Source of the DNA: Episyrphus balteatus | Taxonomy: Eukaryota > Arthropoda > Insecta > Diptera > Syrphidae | Assembly (NCBI RefSeq): GCF_945859705.1 | Contig: NC_079136.1 | Coordinates: 81,840,867-81,904,866, forward strand | Direction: 5' to 3' | DNA length: 64,000 nucleotides | In this document: positions 45,731 to 57,209 of the stretch, piece after piece | Numbering within the stretch: position 1 is the first letter of the stretch | How the letters are laid out: each line of letters begins with the position of its first letter | The notes under the pieces: generated by a model | The model's input: only the letters and a program-made list of their open reading frames with translations | What the model was told of the DNA's origin: nothing | Databases searched by the model: none | Position numbers and translations under genes: made by a program

Positions 45731-48700
45731 GATTACTCTTACTGTTTTAAATTCTTAAAACATGTTCTATTTAAAAATTGAAAATTATGTAGTTTTTAGG
45801 GGAAGTACATACTGAAACAAAAACTTAGAACATTTAGCTAATGACTGCTTGTGCTATATCAGTATTTTCATTGAATGGACCACTGCTTATTTATTAATGA
45901 ACCATAATTGTTTGATTTTTTTTTTTTTTTTTTCAGAATTAATAATTTATTTGAACTTTGAACTATATTATTGTTGATTTTGACATTTCACATGAACTTC
46001 TGTTATTAAATAACACAAGCAATATTTTGATATTTTGAATCTCAAACACATCAATGTTGAATGAATCATCCATAATGCAAATCTGAAATCAGAAAATCAT
46101 CCTCTGCTCTGCTCTCTTCGGCGGCCGACTGGTGCACCGGTCTGCTCTATCAAACAAAATATGTGTGAATTTCAAATGCAATCCGATTATTTTCCCTGGA
46201 ATTGGTTACACAAAATTCAAAAAACATAAAATAGGCAATAATTAAATTCAAATGAAATTCCTGTAAAATTTATTTTGTGAATTCAAATACAAAATGAATT
46301 AAGAGGGGGTCCTTAATCAATATAGGTATAATTTTATTCAAAAACTCTATACATGCCGCCCCTTCACGTTATTTCATCGTGCGTGTCGTCATCGTGATGG
46401 AATCAATATATAATTATAACATCTTACACACACATACCTACGCATAAAAACATGTTCAAAAATCTGTAGTGATGGGCATTTTGTTGTTGTTGTTGTTTTA
46501 ACATCTATCAGTTTTTTGAATATTTAATGGAAAGTAGCCTGCAATGAATATAGAATGCATAATGCAAGTAAATCCATCATCAATTTTGTGAAAAGTACCA
46601 TCAGGATATCTAGAAAGAGAACGAGAAAAGAACCATCATCACTCATCTGTGTCAGTAAACATCGCCCAGCTTCAGTCAGCAGGCAGCAGCAGCATCAGTT
46701 CAGTTTCAGAAGCAGAAAAGCATCAACATCATCATCAAATCAAATTCACGTCGTGCTTATAACCCCTCCACATGAGAGGAATAATAATAATAATAGATCA
46801 GGGAGTCCCGGATTATCCTCATTTGCATCATCGAATCTAATCATTTATCCACATCGTCGTCGTCGTCGCTCGTCATAAAATGTGTGTATAGTAGAATAGG
46901 AGGAGTTGGGAAAAATTGGGCACGTTGTGTTTTCACTCTTCACTCTGATAACTGAATGTACTATAAAACCTGGATCCTAGAGGCTGGGATGATATGGGGT
47001 GTGATAGCTGATGGGTTGAGTCTGTTTTTGATGTAAAGTGAGTTGAAAAACGTGACACGGATGCAGAGAATAGTAATGCCCTGTGTGTCGTGTCGTTGTC
47101 GTTTTTGTTGTTGTTGTCGTATGTGTCGTCTGGTCGGAAAAGGTCGATTTCCTGACCATCGCGTGCAGAATATTGCATATTGTCACAGTAGAACTTACCA
47201 TAAATGTAGGTAGAGGTAGAGTCAGTCAGAGTGAGAGAGGTTTTCAACATCATGGTTACTGATTGGATTAAGCTAAGGGCCAGTATCATAAGTGTGTTAT
47301 GCGAGAGTGTATAGAGCCTGACACTTTACAAACACACACGTGTGTACCTCGTGATTGGCATATAGGATAAAATTTAAACGTATGGTATAGGGTATGTTGT
47401 TTATTTAAGTGGCAATAAAGGACTTTTTTTTTTAATGAAAATAAGGATGCAGAAAAAAAGTATTTTATTTAATCTTCTGAAAGTTAGATACGACTTAAAA
47501 AAAGGCTCGGTTTTCAACTTTTTCTTGGTAGCTTTTTGGAACTTTTAAAAAATAGTACCAAAAATTCGAAAAAAGTAAAATTTTTGAGATAATCCTTGTA
47601 TCGCATACAATACGCCGACATCAAATCTCCTATAACTAACAGACAAGCAAGACGCTTCCAATGATATCTTATTTGTTATGTTATGATGAGTAGTTTAGAA
47701 GTTATAAAGGAACATACTTACACCTTAAATAAATAAGCGTCTGTTTTATACACTGTAGTTGAGTAAGAATAAAATAAGATTTTTTAAAAAGTTTCATATG
47801 ATTGTGATAGGTAAAAGACTAAAAGACTAAAACGGTTGACTAAGGATATTCAAAAACTCCGCTATCCGCTATGCAGACATACATTTTTTGAAATAATAAT
47901 AATAGAAGCATCTGTATGACCTAAGACTAACGGATGACAAGAAAGAAATCTTGAAAAAGTCCTTTGTTTCTAGAATTTCTTCCAAGAAATCTTCGGGTAA
48001 TATTATAAGATTATCGTTCATTACGGAATTTTTGAACTTAAAGTGAGTTTTTTTTCTGAGTATCAATAAAATTATTGCGAATAAAAATTTCTCTACAAAT
48101 AAAATAACCTGAATTTTGAATGAAATTTTTTTATTTTTCATTTTATTTAATTGCTTATTCCCTGAAAATATTCATATAAACAAATTTTTAATAAATTAAT
48201 TATTTCAAAGAAATTAATTAGAGATTTCTAAAAACTTGAAAAAATCAGAATATTTTTAATTTCAGAGAAGACCATTTCAAAGACAAATTCCTGTTACCAA
48301 TGACGTGAAACAAAAATCATGTGTCAAAACTTTGACTTTCCAGTTTTGATGCTATTTTCATTTAGCATGAATTAATTGCAACAAATAGGATTTTAAATTG
48401 TAGATATAAATCTACTAGTTGTATCCTTAAACCAAAAATCAGTTTTAATAGTTTTCAATTATATTTCAATTCAACTATAAATTTTCTTATTTCATCCTTT
48501 TTAATATAAAAATAGATACAATTCCATTCCGTATCGGTAAATTACATGTCCAAAATCGAATTAATCAATCAAAAAGGACCCAAAATTTATTATGTACTTA
48601 CATAAAGCAAAATTGGAAATATTTCTTCTTCTATTCAAGTTTTCTGAATAGATTAAGAAAGGGATATAAAAAGGATAATCGAGTTATGAGAAGGAGTTCT

Positions 48701-49019
48701 CGAAGAGTAATCCTTGGAGACAACAACTGATAGTGAAATAGAAATGTCTATTTTTATATTTATTTTGTTCTCTAGTGACATTTGCCTCAGGAACTTGTTG
48801 TATGGTTTATTATGATGAGATGATGACAATATGTTTGATTAATGTAAAGATATCTGTTTGGATTTTGATTATTTCGTTTTGAAAGAAATTCGTCCAAAAA
48901 CATCAAATAATTACTGAAATTCATGCATGAATAGAAGTACTTTAACTTTAACAAAAAATTGATGGAAAGTTATAAATTAAAAAAAAATTATGTAGGATTT
49001 ACTAAAATTTAATTTTCAG
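45731..49019. other. Non-coding; microsatellite-rich segment 46080-47400
   Basis: Segment 46080-47400 is of higher complexity, with CATCGTCGTCGTCGTCGCTCG near 46852, GTTGTCGTTTTTGTTGTTGT near 47094, and AATAATAATAATA near 46781. The overlapping frames at 46555-46878 (+) and 46933-47289 (-) are serine/threonine/arginine-rich products of those triplets. Possible regulatory DNA; no specific element is identified. Confidence 0.45.
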
Positions 49020-49800
49020 AATTAACTCCCTCCTTAAAAACATCCATTGTCCCAAATTATTTAATGGAGTCCATTCATTTTTGTTTTCTATCCCAAATGT
49101 AATTTTATTTCAAAATTTCATGGAGCTGGCCCATCAATTTTGTTGTTGTCAAAAAACGCCCTTTCAATCATTATATTTTTATATAGACACTTTAGATACT
49201 TGCTTTCAATCTCAAAAGTAACATTATTGCAGAATTTCAATGGGTTTTTAGCAATAAACCCAAATTTTTTCTACACTTCACTTTAAAAAAACACCCTTTT
49301 ACATGAAAAAATGTAGTCTTATTCCATTCATAGTTCCTAATAGCCAATGTATGGTTTTAATAAAGTTTTAAAAAGGGTACCATTTATGCCATTGATTTTA
49401 TCGAACATGTTGCGAATTTTCTTATTTCCCAAAAAAAAATCCTTTTACCAATTTTTTTTTTATTATAAATTGCTTAGACTCTTGGTGCCTATGGTAATTG
49501 AAACATTGTTACCAATTTTCACTGAGATACCATTGTTGTCATAGTTTTTTTCTCTTTTCTTAAAAAAAAACACCCTTTACTCAAAATAATTTTGTAGGCC
49601 GTATAAATTCTTAATTTTTATAGCAAACGAAACTTTTTCACCAATTCTAAAAAATAAACAAAATTTATCACTTTGTTTGTCTAACCTATCTCTCATATAA
49701 CTCAAACCCTAAAAAAAAACACCCTTTGACCAAAAATATTTTTTAGAACTTAATGGATTCTTTTTGTCTGCTTTTTCTAAAACCCTAATTCATAGTTTTC
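49020..49800. repeat. Decayed ~140-bp tandem array
   Basis: The phrase AAAAAACACCCTTTNAC recurs in one orientation near 49150, 49287, 49427, 49562 and 49711. Other landmarks recur between copies: TTTCAATGGG / TTTCATGGAG phrases, and 'ACTTTTT.CAAA'. Spacings are about 137, 140, 135 and 149 bp. At least five units are recognisable; a further diverged one may extend to about 49880. No coding. Confidence 0.65.
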
Positions 49801-51660
49801 ACCCAAAATTTTTGTACAGGCTTTTTGAACCCTTGTCCTTATTGCAAAAGGAAACTTTTTGCAAAGTTTCATTGGGATAACATTTTTTTTTAAATACCTG
49901 GAGAACGTTGCACCAATTTAAGGTTTATAACATATTTTGTTAAAAAAAAGAGCAATTCATACAGGAAAGAAAGCGTATAACATCCTTGATCTGCTCTCAT
50001 CTAAAACGATAATGGGAAGAGAGTTAAGCAAGTTATTATTGTGTTTCAATCCTATCAATACGCACTTTAATATAAAAGTCTATAACACCATAAACAACCT
50101 GATAGCAAAACACTTAACTTTCTTAAAAAAAAAAAAACAAGTTTATGAACATGAACATACTTTTCACAACTCAAATAAAAAATATTTTTTTTTTTTTTAA
50201 CAATGTCAAACAAAATAAACAAAACTTCTTCCTCGAAACTCTACCCAAAGTCTCACTACCCCCTATTTAAAATGTTCTCATAAGAATTGCAAAAGAATTT
50301 TAAAATTTTTGCTTCAAAACACAAGAACTTCAAACACAACTAACGAAAAAAACATTTATTTAAATTAATATTCATTCTCTTTAGAAAAGTAAACATTTTT
50401 ACAAAAAAAAAAAAAAAATATCCCAGACATTTGCTTGGAGGGAAAGAATGTGAAGGAGTCAAAAATTCCATTAACAAAGGACGACGACATCAAGTCATTT
50501 TCTCGTCTTGACAATAGTTTTTTTGAAAGTTTCTTTTTTTTCCATAAGAACACAAAAAAGAAAAATGTCATTTTTTTTTTTGGATTTCTTAAAGAGAAAA
50601 AGGCGTATGCTTTTCAGTTCAATTTACACATTCAATCAACAGCGTTTTCCTGGCAAATACCACGTTTTTTTTTCAAGTTTACAATTCCCACTCAGTCGCA
50701 AATTAGGTTAAGGGAATTTAAATTTTTCTTCAAAAAAAAAAAAAAAACTTTGTCTTAAGTCATCTCTATTACCCATACCCACACCCAAACCTAACTCTTG
50801 TACGATATATATATATATTAATATAAAGAAATTGTTCATTTGGTTTACCTTGCAATTTGCTACGAAAGATGTTAGGTTTTTAGTACCGCCACCCTCTACA
50901 TTTCAAGAAGCTAGTTACCGCCCTTGAACCAACCCATCACATCCTTCAGCAAAACCTACCTCCCCCTTTTTCTCCACCAGCCTTGTCTGGCGGTGAACCG
51001 TATTCAAAGAAAAGCCATCTCATAGATAGGTAGATAGATACAGCCATCCCTTATAATATCCCTGTGGGGCTATATGATTCTATACAAGAACGACGTCGAC
51101 GATGAAGATGCCGAGGACGACAAACTTGTAGTTGTAATACTTTCTTCTGTCTACCGGTTGCTACTGTCTGATGTCGTGAAAGAAAGAAAGGTGACTTTGG
51201 TTGCCCAAGGGGTTGAGTTTATATAAAAAAAAATATAGAAGGTAGGTATAGTATAAAATGCCAAAAGAAAAGATTGCCCGGAAGCGAATTTCGGTAGAGA
51301 GATGTACTGTAATTGCCGTTACACAAGCATTAAGGAAGGATGGAACAAGAATGTCTTTTCCACAAAATGTTCCCTTGAATAAGGTTGTCGACGTTATTCG
51401 GTGTCGTTGTTATATTTTTTTTTTTTTTTTTTTGTTGCTACAGTTAAGGACCAAAAGGCTGTATTTTGTATAATTCTACACGTTTAATTCAGTGCTGGAT
51501 TTATCTTCAGAAATTTAAGGCCCAAAATTGTGTGTTTCATTAATTTTTTTTTTATTTTTCATTCATCTCTGAGCTTCATAGGTAATATTTAAAATTTCAA
51601 GTCTCGAGCTCATTAAGAAGTTAGCAACCAACTATGTCCTTAAAAACTTCAAATTAACCG
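49801..51660. other. Non-coding; complex segment 50760-51480
   Basis: The first part is dominated by poly(A)/poly(T) tracts and opposing chance frames (50365-50758). Segment 50760-51480 is less AT-rich, with GACGTCGACGATGAAGATGC near 51091 and TAGATAGATAGATA-like runs near 51027. Nothing recognisable as a gene. Confidence 0.5.
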
Positions 51661-51679
51661 ATTGGAAATTAGATTTAAA

Positions 51680-52245
51680 ATGATTGCAAATTAGTTTAAA
51701 AACAATTGCAAATTTATTTGAAAACAATTTAAAACTTGATTCCGGACTCAAATATTGTGATGCTGGTCTGAGCTTTGTTCAAAGTTTCAATTCTGCTCGT
51801 TGGAAAATTGTATTTAAATTAATTTCTATAGTACGAAATTGCAATTTAGTTTCAAATCGATCGAAAAAATGTTTCACATTCATTTTACTACTTGAGAAAT
51901 CAATTATTTAAAATCGATTTGAAATAGGTACCCAAGCACAAATTGAAGTTTGTTTAAAATAAACTAAAAATCTCTTTCAAATAGAATTGAAAAAAGTTGC
52001 GAAACGATTGTAAACTAGTTGCAAATGGATTACACTTGGTTTCAAGTTTTGTTCAATTTGTTTGAGACACCAGCTCAATAAAAAATTAGTTTGAAACCAA
52101 TTCGAAATTGAAACCAACTGCATTCTAGTTGCAAATCGGTTGCAAATTAGTTAATATTGAATGGGTTATCAGACCTGAGCGGATTTTAAGTTTCACCCGA
52201 AAAAAATTGAAACAAGTTTCAAATTGGTTGCAAAATAGTTTCCAG
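51680..52245. repeat. Dispersed TTGCAAATTAGTTT repeat cluster
   Basis: The motif (A/G)TTGCAAATTAGTTT, with small changes, occurs near 51683, 51705, 51838, 52019, 52128, 52138 and 52227, interleaved with GTTTCAAATTGG / TTTGAAACCAATT phrases. The spacing is irregular, so this is either a much-decayed short-period array or repeated local duplications. The frame at 51684-51911 is a by-product. Confidence 0.5.
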
Positions 52246-52565
52246 TAATAACAAAAAAAATTTATCATCAAGTCCTGTTTTTTGCAAAAGATGTTTAAAA
52301 AATTGCAGTTTAGCAAAAAATAGACAAAAAATTGCCTTCTTTACCAAGATAAATCCAGTCCTGATAATCATATTATAGACATCTTGAAAGATGTTCGAAT
52401 AGAGAGATATAGACGAGAGTGAACATTTTTACAACATCAATGATGTGAACGATATGTAGGTTGGTATAAGAAACCATAAGAAAAAGACAAAAATGTGTTG
52501 TATTTTTTTTTTATTTTTATTTTATTTCTAATAACAAATCTGTGAACATACTTTTTTGACTTTTT

Positions 52566-52598
52566 CCAAGGATATTTTTTTTTTGTAGGTAAGGGTTT
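52566..52598 (+). other. Weaker ratchet-point candidate 3 (AG|GT at 52588/52589)
   Basis: A run of 11 T then GTAG ends at 52588 and joins GTAAGGGT directly. Unlike the sites at 12.2 and 35.3 kb, the acceptor is TAG and no clean CTAAT lies at the right distance. It sits 17 kb from candidate 2, a plausible spacing. Confidence 0.3.
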
Positions 52599-52872
52599 GA
52601 TGAGTTCCTGGTGGGTTGCTACGGTATTTAGATTTATCTATGCTTCTTTTATAGGTTGTAGATACTTTTTTTTTTTTTTTTGAAACACACTCACGTTACG
52701 TTTTTATGTGGCACCAAGAACCTTTTTTGTAACAAGAAGAAAAACCAAAAACGACTTAGACAAATATAACGGTAGCACAGGGAAGGTGATGATAATGGCT
52801 TTAGCAAAGGACTTCTCAAACATGATTGTGATGGTAACAACAATATTAGGAACGTTAAATCTATGTATTATT

Positions 52873-52931
52873 ATTTTTTTTTTTTTGTTTCTTCTTCTTT
52901 ATTCTTGCTTATTTGTATGTTAGGTAAGATT
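52873..52931 (+). other. Weaker ratchet-point candidate 4 (AG|GT at 52923/52924)
   Basis: A long pyrimidine-rich tract (TTTTGTTTCTTCTTCTTTAT and onward, 52873-52915) leads to ATGTTAG ending at 52923, joined directly to GTAAGATT. No CTAAT lies within 50 bp. Only one of candidates 3 and 4, 335 bp apart, is likely to be used, if either. Confidence 0.3.
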
Positions 52932-55330
52932 ATATCCTTGTATAATAGGAATGTATAATGTATATCCAAATTCTAAGGAAGTTGTAACATTCTTGGAATT
53001 AGATACTAGTTGCATGTTTTGAAGAAATCTGTTTTTTTTTTTTTGTGTTTTCTTTTTTTTTTTTTTGTTTTTCTGAGAAAATTGTCAAAATAATTTTACT
53101 AAAAGAAAGAATTACATAATTTATTCAATTCTTTGAATTTTCTAAAAAGCTTATTGTCCGTAAAAGATTTGGTGAGTGATAAATTAATGTAGATCTTTAA
53201 CTTAACACGATTTTGACAACTTTGAATCTTCACCATAAACTTTAACAAATTATGAAATTTTTTTCGAAATTTTCTAGGGACCTCTTAATTATATTGTTTG
53301 TTTTTTTTTCTGAAAGACCCTCAATCGAATACAACATAATTTTTACATTTTTAGTTATCTACTTAAAGTTTTGAAGAATTGCTTTATCTTGTACATATCT
53401 TGTGTAAAATTTCGTAAAACTTCAAGAAATTTCCCCTTTATGGGGTCACTGATTGAGGTAGCCTATTGACCTCTATAATTTTTTTGCATTTAATAAAGTT
53501 GTGCATTTTTGGTTACTTTTTAAAACTGCAATTAAACGTACATAATGGTGTTTTAGGACCTCGTTATTATTGTATTCTATGAAAAATCTTATGTAATAGT
53601 TTTTAAGGTCCTATTATTTTTGAATACATGAGATGGTTTACTACATACTTTGAAGTAGTCTGTTCAGACCTCTTAGTTGTGTGCACTTAAAATTGACATC
53701 TATTAATATCCAAAATTTTGATTAACAAGCATAAACTTTTAGGACCTCTGTATTTAAGTTTTTTTTTAAGTAAGTTTTGTTGTGATAAATGTTATTCGAT
53801 TTCAACAACATTTGAAAGTCTTTTTTGGACGGATGGTTTTAAAATAGATGTTTCAAAGAATTTTCTTGAGACCCCATAAAATTTCAGTATCACAACCGAA
53901 CCTTTTATCATTTGTTCAAAACGACATAGCGTTTCTTCAATAAAATGTTATTTTAATACTATACCCTTCCCAAAGCAAATCAGTAAGCTCATGAGCTGCC
54001 TTTCTCATTCAAATAAAGTTTATAAGACTTTAATATAATACAGTCAGCACACACGAGTTTCAAATTTTCCGCAAAATTTAACAAACTCTATTACACCATA
54101 TTCCAATATGGTTACTTCATGTGTCTTTGCCTGTGCCTAAGGTTATACATAAATGTATAAGAAGGAACTGGAACTTCAATTTCCGCCTAACTGGCTTTGT
54201 CTTAAAATGCAATAACACTAAAACAAAATTGTGTATATGTATGCAGAGAGGGAAAAAGTATCAACATACAAGAATATAATATGAGAACGAAATAAATTAA
54301 AGAATTAACCAAAGATGGCAAGGATTTCCTGAACAAAAAGGATGTGTGAGTGTTCAACAAAAAAATAAAATATACAAGGCCAAACTCCAAGGACATTCAT
54401 TCCTTCTTATACTTTAAACGATACCAACGTCAAACCACCCATTAATTCATAATGATTCTTTATTTCTTCTAAAATATCTAAAGACCTTTAAATCCTTAAT
54501 GGCATCAGTGTGAGAGGTATCAAGGAAGAAAGAAATTGAAAGGATATAGAATAGAAGAGAAAAAGATTGAATCAAAATAGGAATTATAGGATATAAAAAA
54601 GAGAATATCTTTCACTCATGTGAGTTCGAAGGCTTTATTATGTTGAATATATTATACACATACATTTTATGTGATTGGAATGTTTTTCAATTGGGTACGA
54701 ATTTAATCGATCGATGTATGCCATTAATTCTTGAATTATTCAAAGTAGGTTAATGGCAACTTACAATATTTGCTTCTTTATTTTTATATGTGTACGCTAT
54801 ACGCGTTTACGATTATACGGCCAAACGCACAAATTTCAGTGGTCTTCGTTATAACAAAGTGTGCTTCAACATTAATTATGCATTGAAATGTGCTGCCTTA
54901 AGGTGTTCTATATACCTAAGACGTGTTGTATTAGGGCATTTGGATAAGTAAGAAATCATGAATCATTAATCGAATAAGTAGATTGGTTGGGTAATAAAAA
55001 AAAAAAAATAAAACATATTAAGTTACTTTGTTCGAACATAAAATTTGGGTGTGTTTTGTTTTGATATATAAAGGAATCAAAAAGAACCCAAACTTAAATC
55101 AACTAGATGAAATATTCGTTTAGAAATTTAATGTGTTTTATAGAATTTAAATGCTTCACTTGCGGATTTAAATTTCAATATGGACATGGACATTATATAA
55201 CTTTTCAATTTGTTCTAAAAATGGACTTTCGAAGATTGTTCATTTTGTTTTTAAACTCTTGTAAAATACTCTTAAATTCCTATGTCAGTTAATAATAATT
55301 TAAAATAATTTAAGTTTTTCAGATCAAGAA
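52932..55330. other. Non-coding, AT-rich
   Basis: Segment 53270-53880 repeatedly shows (A)GGACCTC or GAGACCCC phrases (53279, 53555, 53672, 53742, 53869), which may mark another decayed array but are too short to prove it. The remainder is unique DNA with nothing recognisable. Confidence 0.5.
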
Positions 55331-55806
55331 GTACAAATACAATCACAAACGTTTATTTAAGACTATAAAATTCTTCGTGTACACTTATGTACTGAATACA
55401 CTTATGAGTTCAGGCATAATGTCCTCAATATATTATTTAAGGTACCGATTGTAAATTTTCATTTTCTGAGTACACTTTTGCGTACTTTGTTGCTATACTT
55501 ATTTTATTAAATTCTGTACTCAATGTATAAAAGCTTAGTATTCAGTACCTACCCAAAATCAGTAATGAGTACTTAAAGTCTGTGCTGTGTCACTATTTAG
55601 TACATAATGCTATAATGAGTACCCATTTAGTCTTTAATTATATTAACACGTTAAACTTAACAATAATAAATTGAGTGGTGTATAGTTTGGGCATTGAAAT
55701 CGATGTTCATAATATGTGTTATTTAATTATTGTACTGTACACGTACTCAGTTTAATTAAAATCAGTACATACGAACCGGTGCCAAATAACATCAGGGTTT
55801 CTGTAC
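55331..55806. repeat. GTAC-rich cluster
   Basis: About 16 GTAC tetramers fall in 480 bp, mostly as AGTACnnA or TGTACTGAGTA-type phrases (for example 55379, 55389, 55469, 55516, 55554, 55569, 55600, 55732, 55737, 55743, 55765, 55803). That is about ten times what base composition would give. The recurrent phrase is near (T)GAGTACNN / CAGTACNN. It is probably a decayed short repeat. Confidence 0.45.
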
Positions 55807-55935
55807 TGAGTAATTATACATATTTTTTTTTTATTCATTCAATAATTTAAAACAATATTAAAAAACATAACTGCTAACAGGCAGAAAAAAAGGGATATTT
55901 TTGTTTAATACATCAAATTAGTTAATGAACACTTA

Positions 55936-56781
55936 GGGTAAAAGCGGGTGAGATGGCGCGGCGGGGGAGATGGCGCACTTTAAATATCTTTTACATTTAT
56001 TGCTCTAAAAATGTATGAAAAATATTTTTAGCTTTCTTTAAATATTTTAAATCGAAGTAGCCAGTATTCGTTTCTTTGTCTTTGATACAAAAAATAAAAA
56101 AAAATTCAAAGTAAATCATGTGATGATTTTTTTCGAATTTTTTTTTTCGCTCTTTTTTTTTTGTTCCGATATTTTGTGAGTCGTTGGGATCTTAGATGCC
56201 CTTGATACACCAATACAAACAAGAGAGTATAAGCTACGGATTGCGCATGAAATCTGAGCTCTAGTTCTATCTGCTTTTTATGGGTGCTTACGAATAGGAA
56301 TTATCCGAAAAAAGGTGAGATGGCGCAGTTTTTTGCGGGTGAAATGGCGCATTCCGTACAAAAATTTTTCAATTGAGTATAGTGTTAGCATGTGCCATAT
56401 CACCCTCGAAATATTTTTTTTAAAGTAATTCAGCCAAGCTCACATTTTATAAAAAAGACGACTAGTTGCAGTCTATTATATGGCATGCATTGCTTGACTC
56501 TTTGACATCGTTCAACCATTTGTGCAATGAATTTGGCAATAGAAACCTAAAACAAACTCATGCGCCATCTCACCCACCCTAGAGGGGGAGATGGTTTTTT
56601 TTAAACTTTTTTTCTATATTAATTTAAAAATATAAATTTAAAATATAAAATTCTGTAAACCAAATAATACGTTGGATATTGAATATAGAACATTTTTGCA
56701 TTGTTAGAAATATGGAATGTGGTTTACTTTGTAAAATATGACAGAAACAAAAAATGTATGCCATCTCACCCGCTTTTACCC
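55936..56781. mobile_element. TA-flanked MITE, GGGTAAAAGCGGGTGAGATG ends
   Basis: The left end, GGGTAAAAGCGGGTGAGATG from 55936, is the exact complement of the right end finishing at 56781 (22 bp perfect). TA abuts both (55934-55935 and 56782-56783). The phrase GAGATGGCGC recurs inside in both orientations: near 55968, 56310, 56340 (as GAAATGGCGC) and 56560 (complement). These look like reiterated transposase-binding sites. No coding. It has the same style as the element at 27466 (G-rich ends, TA target, reiterated terminal phrase), but the sequences differ. Confidence 0.9.
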
Positions 56782-56906
56782 TACTATTTTTTTTAACACA
56801 CTTAAAAGATAAATTACGTTTTAGAACAGTAATCATTCTTGCTTACTTAGCAACTGTGACACGTTATTTAAAAAAAAAAATAATATTAGTTTTGAGCGTT
56901 TTCATT

Positions 56907-57209
56907 GTTACGGGTGTGACACTTTAAAAAAATTTAATGATTAAATCAGCTATTATCTGTTTTCATTAGAACATAACGTCAATACCTGAGGTAAATGCAT
57001 TTAGTTCTCTATAATATTAAGTTCAGTTATTTGAAATTATTTATAACTTATAGTTTCAATGTCACATTAAGATACGTAACGGGCGTGACATTACAAATAA
57101 CCTCTTTACTTTATCAAATTTCTGTGCAATACAGGAACAATTAATTACTTTCAAATTATTCGTTGTCACTGTGTTACGGGTGTGACAAGCAAGTGTTGCT
57201 GGCGTGACA
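56907..57209 (+). repeat. GTTACGGGTGTGACA motif cluster 3
   Basis: Four + strand copies: 56907-56921 (exact), 57076-57090 (GTAACGGGCGTGACA), 57173-57187 (exact) and 57195-57209 (GTTGCTGGCGTGACA, diverged). The last two are only 22 bp apart, with a GTCAC complement just upstream at 57165. Sequence between copies is AT-rich and not clearly shared with the other clusters. Confidence 0.65.

Noticed and set aside
46555..47289. Overlapping frames of 107 (+) and 118 (-) codons
   Set aside because: Both consist of Ser/Thr/Arg/Asn runs from triplet microsatellites and sit in the same less AT-rich stretch; chance frames.
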